DNA of 64,000 nucleotides from the NCBI GenBank assembly GCA_963630635.1, contig CAVGOA010000006.1:4211-68210 (forward strand), in the 5' to 3' direction. The stretch comes from Paratractidigestivibacter sp963630635 (lineage in GTDB: Bacteria > Actinomycetota > Coriobacteriia > Coriobacteriales > Atopobiaceae). This document shows, piece after piece, positions 48,940-58,172 of the stretch. The notes beneath the pieces were generated by a model that was not told the origin of the DNA, did not search any database, and saw nothing but the letters and a program-made list of their open reading frames with translations. The position numbers and the translations under genes are program-made. The first letter of the stretch is position 1. Every line of letters begins with the position of its first letter.

Positions 48940-49484
48940 AGAAGTCCCCTTTCCCAGAGCATGCGGCCGCACTCCTGGGCCACCTGCTCGAACGTTTGGT
49001 TTCTGATGTCGATCCTAATGTCGGCCGCGGCCTCGTAAAGCGGGCGGCGGTGACGGTAGAGCTCGGCCGCGTGCTCGGCGCTGCCCAGGTCGGGGCGACG
49101 CTCGGGGCACCTGATCTGGCGCAGCGAGTCGGCCAGGTCGCCGTCCAAGAAGACGATGGTGCCCATCTCGTGCATAAGTTCGCAGTTAAGGGGCCTCTCA
49201 ACCACGCCGCCGCCGCAGCTCACCAGCAGCGATTTTCTCTGCGCCAACCGACGAAGCTGCACGGTTTCCTCATCGCGAAAGGCATCCTCGCCGTCTTCCT
49301 CAAATACGCGGGTGACGGATTTTCCCAGCTGCCGCTCGACCAAGCGATCGGTGTCCACGCTGGGCCTGTGGAAGAGATTGCCAAGGTTTCGAGCCAAGGT
49401 AGACTTGCCCGCGCCGAGAAACCCCACAAAAAAGATGTGGTCACAGCCCTCGTGCACAATGTATCCCTGGTCTTGCCCGTACAA
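48936..49484 (-). CDS. aroK: Shikimate kinase
   Basis: 182 aa from TTG 49484, with GGGAG seven bases upstream; another TTG two codons earlier is too close to that site. P-loop 'F-L-G-A-G-K-S-T-L-A', shikimate-binding 'D-T-D' and 'F-R-D-E-E', and 'S-C-G-G-G-V-V' are intact. It phosphorylates shikimate. It thus appears active, unlike the translationally coupled DHQS-like gene after it. Confidence 0.92.
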   Translation of the reverse strand: MYGQDQGYIVHEGCDHIFFVGFLGAGKSTLARNLGNLFHRPSVDTDRLVERQLGKSVTRVFEEDGEDAFRDEETVQLRRLAQRKSLLVSCGGGVVERPLNCELMHEMGTIVFLDGDLADSLRQIRCPERRPDLGSAEHAAELYRHRRPLYEAAADIRIDIRNQTFEQVAQECGRMLWERGLL

Positions 49485-49620
49485 CGCCAAACTCCCTTGT
49501 CTTGTTTATCCGCACACGATTCTATCAGTCATGCGAACCCGCAAGGAAGCGCGCCTTAACTTGTAAAGATTGTTTACGAGCGCAAACAAAACCTCGCGCC
49601 CACACAGCACGCCCCGTCAC

Positions 49621-49801
49621 CTTTACGTTTTGTCACTTGTCGGAACGCGAAAGCCGCTAATCTGCACGAATCAGGGGTTGTCGGAAAGAATTTGTTCCGA
49701 CAACCCCTGATTCATAAAGCGAGAAGACCTTTTGCTTCCGACAAACCTCAAAACGTAAAACTGCGGCGCCTCGGTCTTCCGACAAGTCCCAAAACGCAAA
49801 A
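49621..49801. repeat. TTCCGACAA multi-unit repeat element, copy B
   Basis: Five units: reverse at 49621-49645 and 49674-49686, forward at 49695-49707, 49736-49760 and 49777-49801. The middle pair forms a perfect 19-bp hairpin (49668-49686 with 49695-49713, loop AGAATTTG). The segment ATaAAGCGAGAAG (49714-49726) matches the complement of copy A at 12737-12749, showing the two copies are in opposite orientation. It fills most of the 332-bp gap between yqeG and aroK. Confidence 0.8.
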
Positions 49802-49816
49802 GCAACCCGCCGGCCG

Positions 49817-50359
49817 CTACTCGCCCTCGAAGGTGTGGCCGTGCAAGAAGATGGGCTCGAAGAGCCTGAAGATCTGCGTGTACCACAAATCGCGCAGGGA
49901 CTGCGGGCGCACCAGAATCGTGCGCACCCCCGCCAGGTTGCCCGAAGCCACGTCGGTAAAGACCTGGTCGCCAACCATGACGGTTTGATCGGCCGCCACG
50001 CCCATGCGGTGCATCGCGGCGCGCAGGGCCATAGGCGACGGCTTCATCGCGTGGTCGATCGACCCGCACCCCAGTTCGCTTGCCGTCTGGTCAATCTGCC
50101 TGGAATGGAAGTTGTTCGAGATGATAAAGACCTCGATGCCCGCAGCGCGCAAATCAGCGACCCAACGCGCGGCCGAAGGCTCCAAGCAGCGCGTGCTTCT
50201 CGGCACCACCGTGTTGTCACGGTCGAGAAGCACCAGCTTGATGCCCTGCTCAACCAGCCAGGAGGGATCGATCTTGTCGACCGAGGCAACGTAGCGAGAA
50301 GCCCCAAAGAGCCCCTGGCGCCAAACGCGCTCGAAGGCGCCCTCTTCCCTAGCTTGCAT
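49817..50359 (-). CDS. yqeG: YqeG-family HAD phosphatase
   Basis: 180 aa. HAD motif I 'L-L-D-R-D-N-T-V-V' near residue 45, motif II 'I-I-S-N-N', motif III 'K-P-S-P' and motif IV 'V-G-D-Q-V-F-T-D' are all present. YqeG proteins act on phosphatidylglycerol-phosphate in cyanobacteria and plants (PgpP type); the substrate here is not proven. The ATG lies inside the end of mltG (11-bp overlap). Confidence 0.9.
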   Translation of the reverse strand: MQAREEGAFERVWRQGLFGASRYVASVDKIDPSWLVEQGIKLVLLDRDNTVVPRSTRCLEPSAARWVADLRAAGIEVFIISNNFHSRQIDQTASELGCGSIDHAMKPSPMALRAAMHRMGVAADQTVMVGDQVFTDVASGNLAGVRTILVRPQSLRDLWYTQIFRLFEPIFLHGHTFEGE

Positions 50360-51737
50360 CGGCGATGGCCTGCTGGTGCTCGGCGTACGTCTTGCTAAAG
50401 GCATACTGCGTTACCCCGTCTTTGGTCCAGAAGTAGAAGTAGAAGTACCCGTCGTCGATCATGGTCTGGTCGGGCGAGCACACCGCCTGCAGCGCGGCAA
50501 GGCCGGGGTTGCAGATGGGTGTCGGCGGCAGACCCTGGTAGGCGTAGGTGCTATAGGGGTCGTTGGCGTCGTGGACCTCGGTGCCCGAGGGGTCGTGGCC
50601 CACCGAGTAGGCGGTCGTAGCGTCGGACTGCAGGTAGCCGTAGTTGGGCTCACCCATGTTGTTCAAGCGGTTGTAGAAAACGGCGGCCACCTGCGTGCGG
50701 GTGTTCTCGTCGGATTCCTTCTCGACAATGGAGGCCAGGTTGACCATCTGTGCCACGCTCAGGCCTCGGCCCTGCGCATAGGAAAGGTCGAGGGTCGCCA
50801 GCTCGCTTTGGAACTGGTTGAGCATGGTGCGAATCACGGTGTCTGCCGTGACGCCGGTATCGAAGGTGTAGGTCTTGGGGAACAAGAAGCCCTCGAGCGA
50901 GTCGTTCTGCGCCCCCTCAAGGAAGCTGTAGTCGGCCACGTAATTGGACGCCTTGGCCTGCGCAAGGAACTCGTCGTAAGAGATGCCCAGGTTGGAGTCC
51001 TGGACCTTGGAAGCGATGGATTTCACGGTATAGCCCTCGGGAATGGTGAGGGTCAAGCCGTCGCCGTTGGGGCCGGCGACAAGAAGATCCACAATCTCGG
51101 ACGCAGAGGCGCCGGCCGTAAAACGAAAAGCGCCGCTCTTCAAGGACTGCTCGGCGCTCATGCGGCGAAGCGTCGAGAGGAACTCGGACTTGCTGGCAAT
51201 CACGCCGTTGTCATAAAGAAGCTCGGCGATGACCGAGGCGCCCGAGCCGGAAGGAATCTGGATCTCGACGGTCTTGCCCTCCTCAATGGCCTGGGTGTCA
51301 GAAGACGACGAGCCCGTGACCAGCGGCACCACCACAACGGCGATGACCGAGACCAAAAGGACGGCAGCGACGATACCCGCGATGATGAAGCCGCGTTTCT
51401 TGGGGTCTGGCCCACCGTTGCCCTGTCGGCGACGGTTGCCGTTGCCCGCGTGGCGAGAAGCACGGCTTGTGGCCTGGGCCGTGTGGCCCGAGAGACGCGT
51501 CGTGGTCACGCCGGCGGCAGCCGGGATGGAACCCGTGGAACCGGCGCCGGTGCGTCCGCTACCTACACGGCTGCTCGCAGAGGTATAGCCCGTGGCCTGG
51601 CGAGAAGTTCCCGCTGGCGCGGTGGCGTTGCCCTGACCGGTGTTGAAGCGAGGGGCACGCGCAGCCGGGCGGCTCTCCTGCTGGCCCCCAAAATGGGCAC
51701 CGGAGCGGCGGGAAGGCTGTCCATAGTCGTTTGGCAT
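50349..51737 (-). CDS. mltG: Endolytic transglycosylase MltG
   Basis: 462 aa. About 120 N-terminal cytoplasmic residues are low-complexity (Gly/Ser/Ala/Arg), then one membrane helix (about 118-142), a LysM-like subdomain and the YceG catalytic fold. The catalytic Glu lies in 'A-S-I-V-E-K-E-S', with 'S-D-A-T-T-A-Y' and 'N-P-G-L-A-A-L' completing the signature. It cuts nascent glycan to end strand growth. The gene overlaps yqeG. Confidence 0.93.
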   Translation of the reverse strand: MPNDYGQPSRRSGAHFGGQQESRPAARAPRFNTGQGNATAPAGTSRQATGYTSASSRVGSGRTGAGSTGSIPAAAGVTTTRLSGHTAQATSRASRHAGNGNRRRQGNGGPDPKKRGFIIAGIVAAVLLVSVIAVVVVPLVTGSSSSDTQAIEEGKTVEIQIPSGSGASVIAELLYDNGVIASKSEFLSTLRRMSAEQSLKSGAFRFTAGASASEIVDLLVAGPNGDGLTLTIPEGYTVKSIASKVQDSNLGISYDEFLAQAKASNYVADYSFLEGAQNDSLEGFLFPKTYTFDTGVTADTVIRTMLNQFQSELATLDLSYAQGRGLSVAQMVNLASIVEKESDENTRTQVAAVFYNRLNNMGEPNYGYLQSDATTAYSVGHDPSGTEVHDANDPYSTYAYQGLPPTPICNPGLAALQAVCSPDQTMIDDGYFYFYFWTKDGVTQYAFSKTYAEHQQAIADAS

Positions 51738-51748
51738 CACAAGCTCTT

Positions 51749-52162
51749 TCAGTCGTTTCTGGCGTCGAGCCAGGATTGCAAAAACAGCGACGCGGCCACC
51801 ATATCGACCTTGCCGCGCATGGTTTTCTCAGACATGCCCTGCTCACGAAGAATGCGCTTGGCCTCGGCAGAGCTGAGCCTCTCGTCGACAAACTCAAGGT
51901 CAAGGCCGCAAGCCGCCGCGATTTTCTCGGCTTGGTCCATAATGCGCTGGGCCTGGGGGCCGTCCTCGCCCGCCATCGTCTTGGGACGACCGCAAACAAG
52001 GATCTCTGGCTCCCAGTCGTCCAGCACGCGACGGAAGGTCGAGGCATGCGCCAGGACCTCCGCCGCGGGCAAGACGCAGACGGGCGAGGCCACGCGTCCG
52101 GCCGGGTCGCTTACCGCGATGCCAACACGGACCTCGCCGATATCAAGGGCCAGTGCGCGCAC
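51749..52162 (-). CDS. ruvX: Holliday-junction resolvase-like RuvX/YqgF
   Basis: 137 aa from a GTG adjoining the alaS stop. 'A-L-D-I-G-E-V-R-V-G-I-A' at the start and 'F-V-D-E-R-L-S-S' near residue 95 are the YqgF RNase H-fold motifs. It matures 16S rRNA and is proposed to act on nucleic-acid junctions. The alaS-ruvX-mltG order is widely conserved. Confidence 0.95.
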   Translation of the reverse strand: MRALALDIGEVRVGIAVSDPAGRVASPVCVLPAAEVLAHASTFRRVLDDWEPEILVCGRPKTMAGEDGPQAQRIMDQAEKIAAACGLDLEFVDERLSSAEAKRILREQGMSEKTMRGKVDMVAASLFLQSWLDARND

Positions 52163-54823
52163 TTAAAGCCCAAGCTCCTTCTTGGCGGCCTCGAGGGCGG
52201 CGTCGATACCCGAGACATCCGAGCCACCAGCCTGGGCCATGTTGGGACGACCGCCGCCGCGACCGCCCACAAAGCCGGCGATGGCCTTGACCACGTTGCC
52301 AGCGGCAAAGCCCGCGGCCACGGCGTCATCGGTGCCGCCGGCCAGAAGGGCGACCTTGCCGTCGGGGGTGGCGCTGGCGATCACGCAGGCCACGGCCTCG
52401 CCCTTGGCGGCGTCGCGGATGCCGTCCCAGGCAGCGCGCATGTCCTTGCCCGCCAGGCCGTCCAGACGGGCGATAACCAGCTTGTAACCATCCATCTGGA
52501 CAGCGGACTCAAAGGCGGCGGCAACCTTGCCAGAGCCGGCGCCGGTCGTGGCGGCCTCGAGCTTCTTCTTGGTGTCGCGCAGGTCGGCCGAAAGCGAGGC
52601 GATGCGCTCGGCGGCGTCGGCCGGGCGGCACTTGAGCTCACGGGCGATGCCGTTCAAGGTCTCAAGCTGCTCGTCCAGGTACTCGATGGCGCCCATGGAG
52701 CTCACGGCCTCGATGCGGCGAGCGTTGGAGCCCACGGAGCTCTCGGAGATGATCTTAAAGAGACCCAGGTCAGCGGTGTTGCGGGCGTGGGTGCCGCCGC
52801 ACAGCTCACGGGAGAAGGGCTCGTCGGACTCACCGGTAGAGACAACGCGCACCACGTCGCCGTACTTCTCGCCAAAGAGGGCAACGGCGCCCGAGGCCTT
52901 GGCCTCATCGATGCCCATGACGCGGGTCACGATGGGCTCGGCGGCAAAGATCTGCGCGTTGACCAGGCCCTCGACGCGGGCAAGCTCGTCGGCAGTCATA
53001 GCCTCGAAGTGAGTGAAGTCAAAGCGCAGGCGATCGGGACCCACAAAAGAGCCGGCCTGGTTCACGTGCTCGCCCAGGACGGTCTTCAAAGCGGCGTCCA
53101 ACAGGTGCGTAGCGGTGTGGTTGCGGCGGATAAGCTCGCGGCGACCGTGGTCGACGGTGGCGCAGACCTCGTCGCCCACCTTGAGCTCGCCCTCTTCCAC
53201 AACGGCGCTGTGGACATAAAGGCCGTTCTTGCCCTTGGTGTCGCTCACGCGCAGGCGGGCGCCCTCGCAGGCAAGGTAGCCGGTGTCGCCGCACTGGCCG
53301 CCCATCTCGGCGTAGAACGGGGTCTTGTTGAGAATGACGCTCACCTCGTCGCCGGCAGCGGCGCTCTGGACCTCTGCGTCTCCCGCGACCAGGGCCACAA
53401 CCTTGCAGCCGCAGGCCTCATCGGCGTCGTAGCCGCAGAACTCGGTGGCGGCCAGCTTGTCAGAAAGGCCGGTCCAAACGTCATTGAAGGTACCCCAGGC
53501 GTCGCGGTTGGCGGCGGCGCGGGCACGCTCCTTCTGCTGGGTCATGCAGGCGTTGAAGCCGTCCATGTCAACGTCGTGACCAGCGGCTTCGCAGATCTCA
53601 CGGGTAAGGTCGATGGGGAAACCGTAGGTGTCGTGCAGCTTGAAGGCAACCTCACCGGGAAGGACACCGCCCTCGGCAAGCTTGGCGCACTCGGCGTCGA
53701 GCATGGCCTCGCCGGCATCCAGCGTGGTGCCAAAGCGCTCCTCCTCGGCACGAACAATGCCCAGGATAAGGGCGTTCTGCTCGCGCAGGGCCGGGTAGTT
53801 GTCGCCCATTAGGCGGGTGACCTCGTCGACGTAGTTAGAGAGGAACGGGCTCTCGATGTTCATAAGGCGGGCGTGATAGACCGCGCGGCGAAGCAGGCGG
53901 CGCAGGATGTAGCCGCGGCCCTCGTTGCCGGGCAGGATGCCGTCGCCGATCATGAAGGTAACGGCGCGGGAGTGGTCGGCCAGGATGCGCAGGCTGCGGT
54001 CCTTGGCGGCGTCGGTGCCGTAGGTGTGGCCCGAGAGCTTCTCGCCAACGCCAATAAGGGACTGGAGAAGGTCGCCGTCGTAGTTGGTGCCCTTGTGCTG
54101 CATGATGGCGGCAATGCGCTCGAGGCCCATGCCGGTATCGATGTTGCGGTGGGGCAGCTCGGGCATCGAGCCGTCCTCCTGGCGGTCGTACTGGGTAAAG
54201 ACCAGGTTCCAGAACTCAAGGTAGCGGTCGCAGTCGCAGCCAGGGGCGCAGTCGGGGCTGCCGCAGCCGTACTCCTCGCCCTGGTCAAAGTAAATCTCGG
54301 AGCAGGGGCCGCAGGGGCCGGTGGGGCCGGCCGCCCAGAAGTTGTCCTCCTCGCCCAAGCGCGAGATGTGGTCATAGGCCACGCCCTGGGCATGCCACAG
54401 CTCGATGGCCTCGTCGTCATTCTCGAAGACGGTCATGTACAGGCGGTCCTTAGGCAGGCCCAGGTGCTCCTCGCCGGTGATGAACTCATAGGCCCAGGCA
54501 ATGGCGTCGGCCTTGGTGTAGCCGCCAAAAGAGAAGTTGCCAAGCATCTCGAAGAAAGACAGGTGACGGGCATCGCCGATGTTGTCGATGTCGTTGGTGC
54601 GCAGGCACTTCTGGCACGAGCAGGCGCCGATCTCTTTCATGGTCTTGGAGCCCTGGTAGTACTCCTTGAACTGGTTCATGCCGGCGTTGGCAAGAAGCAG
54701 CGAGGGGTCATCGGGGACAAGCGAAGAAGAAGCACAAAGCTTGCAGCCCTTGGCCTCGAAGAACTTAAGGAAGTCCTCGCGGATCTGTGCGGTGGTCAAC
54801 GTTTTGTAGTCAGCAGCGCTCAT
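52163..54823 (-). CDS. alaS: Alanyl-tRNA synthetase
   Basis: 886 aa. The class II core begins 'I-R-E-D-F-L-K-F-F-E' with motif 1 and 'L-A-N-A-G-M-N-Q-F-K'. The editing domain has the zinc site 'H-T-A-T-H-L-L' and 'C-G-G-T-H'. The C-Ala domain ends with Gly-rich 'G-G-R-G-G-G-R-P-N-M-A-Q-A-G-G'. A TGTATACT extended -10 (agtata at plus 54869-54874) lies about 45 bp upstream; no T-box is evident. Confidence 0.98.
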   Translation of the reverse strand: MSAADYKTLTTAQIREDFLKFFEAKGCKLCASSSLVPDDPSLLLANAGMNQFKEYYQGSKTMKEIGACSCQKCLRTNDIDNIGDARHLSFFEMLGNFSFGGYTKADAIAWAYEFITGEEHLGLPKDRLYMTVFENDDEAIELWHAQGVAYDHISRLGEEDNFWAAGPTGPCGPCSEIYFDQGEEYGCGSPDCAPGCDCDRYLEFWNLVFTQYDRQEDGSMPELPHRNIDTGMGLERIAAIMQHKGTNYDGDLLQSLIGVGEKLSGHTYGTDAAKDRSLRILADHSRAVTFMIGDGILPGNEGRGYILRRLLRRAVYHARLMNIESPFLSNYVDEVTRLMGDNYPALREQNALILGIVRAEEERFGTTLDAGEAMLDAECAKLAEGGVLPGEVAFKLHDTYGFPIDLTREICEAAGHDVDMDGFNACMTQQKERARAAANRDAWGTFNDVWTGLSDKLAATEFCGYDADEACGCKVVALVAGDAEVQSAAAGDEVSVILNKTPFYAEMGGQCGDTGYLACEGARLRVSDTKGKNGLYVHSAVVEEGELKVGDEVCATVDHGRRELIRRNHTATHLLDAALKTVLGEHVNQAGSFVGPDRLRFDFTHFEAMTADELARVEGLVNAQIFAAEPIVTRVMGIDEAKASGAVALFGEKYGDVVRVVSTGESDEPFSRELCGGTHARNTADLGLFKIISESSVGSNARRIEAVSSMGAIEYLDEQLETLNGIARELKCRPADAAERIASLSADLRDTKKKLEAATTGAGSGKVAAAFESAVQMDGYKLVIARLDGLAGKDMRAAWDGIRDAAKGEAVACVIASATPDGKVALLAGGTDDAVAAGFAAGNVVKAIAGFVGGRGGGRPNMAQAGGSDVSGIDAALEAAKKELGL

Positions 54824-54982
54824 GTTTCATACCTGCATTCACGTCAAAAGTTACGCATACAGTTCGAAAGTATACAGCCTGTTTAGCTGCTTTGCAGGTA
54901 TTTGGCCTAGATTGAGCTTTGAGCGCCTAAACAACATAACGGCCAGGCGGCGAGAAAAACCGCGGCGACGGCACAGACGCGA

Positions 54983-56284
54983 TTAGCGGTCCTTCTCGCC
55001 GTTCTTCTCCCCTGGCGCCTTTGCCGCAGGCGAGTCATTGGCGGGCAAGGCGCAGGCCAGGCGGCTGCCCTTGAAGAAGTCCTCGTCGTCCAACGCGTCA
55101 AGCTCGGGTAAGGGGTTGCCGTCGGCGTCCTTCCAGGCACGCCCGCGAAAAAGTGCACCGCTCTCGGACACAATCTGGCGCCCGGTGCGCGTCTCGAAGA
55201 AGTAGACAAAGAAGCCGCGAAGAGCCGCCGTCAAAGGCACAGCGATGACCATGCCCAGGGGCCCGCCCAAGCAGCCGCCCACGATGATGCCCACCAGCGA
55301 CAAGGCCGGGTGAATCTGGACGGCCCTTTGCATCACAAACGGAGACAAGACGTTATCGGCCACGTTTTGGGCGACCATCATGATAATCAGCGTCACAAAA
55401 GCCAGGGCAGGACCCGAGAAAAGCCCCAAGGCAACGGCGAGAATGGCCGAGAGCGCAGGGCCGATCACCGGAACAAAGTGCATGATGAAGGTAAGCGCCC
55501 CCAGAAGGCCTGCGTAGGAGTGGCCCGCCAGCGCCAAGCCGCCCGCGACCATAAGGCCGTTAGCGATAGAGGTGATGAGGGTGCCGTACATATAGCCACC
55601 GGTCGAGCGAGAAAGGACCGCCAGCATTAAGGTCACGTCTCGGCTGTGCGCGGGCCCCACGATGGCCGCAAGCTCCTTGGCCATCAGGGGATAGTCCTTG
55701 GCGATCCAATAGGCCAAGACCAGGCCCAGGAAAAGGGTCGTTAGGTCCTCGGCCATGCCGGCGATGTTGTCAAAGATGCCGGTAGAAATCTGCTTGCCCA
55801 GGTCAGAGGCCATGCTCGTGCCCATAGAAGACAACGTCGAGACCACCGTGGTCACGGTCGCTTGAAGCTTAGGGTCGGCCTTGGTGCCCCAGGTATCCCA
55901 AAAATCCGAGAGCGCTTGCTGCAGCTGCTCCACATAACTTGGCACCTCGCGCAAGAAAACCATGAGCTCTTGCATCAAAGGGCCGCCCACTATAGAGATA
56001 AGCCCCACCAACAGCACCAAAAACAGCAAGAGCGAGAGAAACGCCGCCAGGCCGCGGCCAACGCCGTGGTCCTCCAGCCGGTTTGTGACCGGGCTGCAGA
56101 TAAAGCCCACGACGCCGCCCACAAGGATGAGCGAAAGCGCCTGCTGGACAAAACTCAACGCGCCAATAGCCAGCCAGACAACGATAAACAAACCCACGAC
56201 GGTCCAAATGGCCAGGCCCCGGGGTAACCAGCGGTTGACCCTTGCCTGGGCCGTTGAATCGTCTTGTTTGGGGCTTAAGATCAT
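54983..56284 (-). CDS. AI-2E family transporter
   Basis: 433 aa with about eight membrane helices. The family pattern 'F-V-P-V-I-G-P-A-L-S-A' and 'N-V-L-S-P-F-V-M' is present, with a ~55-residue Asp/Glu-rich C-tail. Members move small solutes by proton or sodium coupling, and AI-2 export was shown for E. coli TqsA only. The ATG overlaps the sigma-factor stop (ATGA), so it may belong to the stress-sigma operon. Confidence 0.9.
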   Translation of the reverse strand: MILSPKQDDSTAQARVNRWLPRGLAIWTVVGLFIVVWLAIGALSFVQQALSLILVGGVVGFICSPVTNRLEDHGVGRGLAAFLSLLLFLVLLVGLISIVGGPLMQELMVFLREVPSYVEQLQQALSDFWDTWGTKADPKLQATVTTVVSTLSSMGTSMASDLGKQISTGIFDNIAGMAEDLTTLFLGLVLAYWIAKDYPLMAKELAAIVGPAHSRDVTLMLAVLSRSTGGYMYGTLITSIANGLMVAGGLALAGHSYAGLLGALTFIMHFVPVIGPALSAILAVALGLFSGPALAFVTLIIMMVAQNVADNVLSPFVMQRAVQIHPALSLVGIIVGGCLGGPLGMVIAVPLTAALRGFFVYFFETRTGRQIVSESGALFRGRAWKDADGNPLPELDALDDEDFFKGSRLACALPANDSPAAKAPGEKNGEKDR

Positions 56285-57117
56285 CGCATGAGCCCCTCGG
56301 GGTCGATCTTCTCCTGGATACGGCGCAGCGTGCGGCGCAAAAGGCGCGAGACCTGCACCTGAGAGACCTCGAGCTTCTCGGCAATCTCTACCTGCGTCAT
56401 GCCCTCCATAAAGCGCATGCGAATAACTTCCTGCTCGCGCGGAGAGAAGTCGGCTATGGCCTCTTCCAAGACCATGCGGTCGTCCGAGGCCACAAGGTCT
56501 TGGTCCTCGTCCGCATAGCGGTCAAGGATCGAAGGCGCCTCGTCGTCATCGTTGTTGCCGCCGGCCTCCAAAGGTACCGAGGTATAGGCGCTCGAGGACT
56601 CTATTGCCTCAAGCACGTCCTCGACCGAGGCGTCCACGCGCTGGGCGATCTCTTCGACCGAGGGGCTTCTCTGCAGCTCGTTGGTAAGCTGCTCCTGGGC
56701 CTGGTTGACCTTGGAAGAAAGCTCCTGCAGGCGCCTGGGCACGCGGACGCTCCAGCCCTTGTCCCTAAAGTGGCGCTTGATCTCGCCCATGATGGTGGGC
56801 GTGGCATAAGTGGTGAACTCAAGCCCGCGGTCGGGCTCAAAGCGATCGATCGCCTTGATAAGGCCAATGGTGCCAACTTGGATTAGGTCGTCCAAAGGCT
56901 CGCCGCGGTTCTTGAACTTGGCCGCAAGAAAGCGTACCAGGTTAAGGTGGTTCATGATCAGCTGGTCACGAGCCTCCTCGTCGCCCTTCTCCTTGTAACG
57001 ACGAAAAAGCTCGCGGGTAAGGTCCTTGTCCCAGGCCTGCTTGCCCTTGGGCGAGCGGTGGGAAAGGCGCTTCTCGGCCCGCTTCTCGCTTCTCTCGGTG
57101 CTCTGGCTACTCTGCAT
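56281..57117 (-). CDS. SigB/SigF-type stress sigma factor
   Basis: 278 aa with regions 2 ('D-L-I-Q-V-G-T-I-G-L-I-K-A-I-D-R-F'), 3 ('R-R-L-Q-E-L-S') and 4 ('L-S... M-T-Q-V-E-I-A-E-K-L-E-V-S-Q-V-Q-V-S-R-L-L-R-R') of the SigB/SigF group. A 40-residue basic N-tail precedes region 2. The start overlaps the anti-sigma gene by 11 bp, the usual layout for a coupled sigma/anti-sigma pair. Confidence 0.93.
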   Translation of the reverse strand: MQSSQSTERSEKRAEKRLSHRSPKGKQAWDKDLTRELFRRYKEKGDEEARDQLIMNHLNLVRFLAAKFKNRGEPLDDLIQVGTIGLIKAIDRFEPDRGLEFTTYATPTIMGEIKRHFRDKGWSVRVPRRLQELSSKVNQAQEQLTNELQRSPSVEEIAQRVDASVEDVLEAIESSSAYTSVPLEAGGNNDDDEAPSILDRYADEDQDLVASDDRMVLEEAIADFSPREQEVIRMRFMEGMTQVEIAEKLEVSQVQVSRLLRRTLRRIQEKIDPEGLMR

Positions 57118-57484
57118 ACAAACCGCCCGTGCGCTTTATCAGCGTCAGCTGGGTCTCGTCGTCAGACACCTGGCTCTCATCACAGATGGCGCCAAGAAGC
57201 GCCTCGACCAAATCGAGAGAAGAGTCCTCGTCCTCTTCCTTAAGCTCCAGGCCCAGCGAGAAGGTCATGCTCACCTGGCCGTCATCGATAGTAAAGCTAA
57301 TGTCGCAGTCGTCCTGAACGGTGGCGCAGGCGTAAACAAAGCCCTCCTCGGCGGCCATGCGGGCGTCCTCGACGTCATCGATGGGCATGTCGCAGCACAC
57401 GGCAAGGTTGGCGGCCGTCATGCGCACAATGCGTGCGAACTCGGGCTCGGCGGGAACGGTCAGACGAACGGTCTTGCTCGGCAT
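57107..57484 (-). CDS. RsbW-like anti-sigma factor with degraded ATP site
   Basis: 125 aa. The start 'V-P-A-E-P-E-F-A-R-I-V-R' lines up with the N-terminus of Bacillus RsbW. In the N-box, where RsbW reads S-E-A-C-T-N-A-V, this reads A-A-E-E-G-F-V-Y, so the Mg-binding Asn is absent. The DxGxG and Gly-rich lid motifs are also missing. It probably binds sigma without kinase activity. No RsbV-type antagonist is adjacent. It lies between the DUF948 gene and the sigma gene. Confidence 0.8.
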   Translation of the reverse strand: MPSKTVRLTVPAEPEFARIVRMTAANLAVCCDMPIDDVEDARMAAEEGFVYACATVQDDCDISFTIDDGQVSMTFSLGLELKEEDEDSSLDLVEALLGAICDESQVSDDETQLTLIKRTGGLYAE

Positions 57485-57493
57485 GGCGCCCTC

Positions 57494-58087
57494 CTACTCA
57501 GCGTCGCCAGAGTCGGCAGCGTCCGAGTCATCATCGACAACGGGGCCCTGCTCGCCGTACACGACATAAGAGGTCTGCTTGTGGACTGCTTCCTCGGCTT
57601 CCTTGGCGACCTTGGAGGCCTCCTCAAGGGCGCCCTTGGGGGCAACGGCGCCCTCCTCAAGCTTTGCGGCCTCGGGCGCAGCTTTACCAGAGATCTTGTT
57701 AGCCACGGCGCTGACGCCCTTGGCCACGCCGTTGACGGCACCGCTAACGGCGCTGTTCACGGTCTCGGTCACAGCAGAAGCGGCGCCCGACACAGTAGAG
57801 ACATCGCCCAGGATGGCGTTAACGCTCTCAAGCGACTCGTTGGCGTTATCGATGGCCACAGAGGTCTTCTCGACAAGGGCAGGAACCTCCTTCACGGCAG
57901 GCTGCAGCTCGTCTACCATGCCATCGAGTTTGTCGACGATGGGTTGGGTCTGCGCCAGAATCTCGTTGGCAGAAGAGACGACGTTATCGATGGACTTGCG
58001 AGCGCCCCTTACCGTAAGGGCAAGCTCGACCACGGCCCAAACACCAGCGATGACAAGAACAACTAAAGCGATGGACAGGTAATCCAT
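57494..58087 (-). CDS. DUF948-like membrane-anchored stress protein
   Basis: 197 aa from the ATG at 58087 with GGAAGGGG upstream. One N-terminal helix (about residues 3-25) is followed by coiled-coil and amphipathic segments ('I-L-A-Q-T-Q-P-I-V-D-K-L-D-G-M') and a Ser/Val/Ala repeat region near 120-150. YtxG-type DUF948 proteins are SigB-dependent in Bacillus; the location 9 bp before the anti-sigma gene agrees with a stress operon. Confidence 0.8.
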   Translation of the reverse strand: MDYLSIALVVLVIAGVWAVVELALTVRGARKSIDNVVSSANEILAQTQPIVDKLDGMVDELQPAVKEVPALVEKTSVAIDNANESLESVNAILGDVSTVSGAASAVTETVNSAVSGAVNGVAKGVSAVANKISGKAAPEAAKLEEGAVAPKGALEEASKVAKEAEEAVHKQTSYVVYGEQGPVVDDDSDAADSGDAE

Positions 58088-58172
58088 GACCGCCCCTTCC
58101 AAAAGAGGGAACCCAACGTTAAAAAAGCTGACCCAAAGTCAACAAATCCCATTCTACCCGAGATAAGCGCCG

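Noticed and set aside
2526..57263. GCGAGAAG excess explained as Glu-Lys (GAG AAG) codons
   Set aside because: Copies occur in several frames, on non-coding strands and at highest density between genes. GCGAGAAA, which also encodes Glu-Lys in that frame, is about four times rarer.
2526..57263. GCGAGAAG as a Chi-type site
   Set aside because: Not excluded, but known Chi sites favour the leading strand; here the two orientations are nearly equal (27 and 22) within one mostly minus-coding segment.
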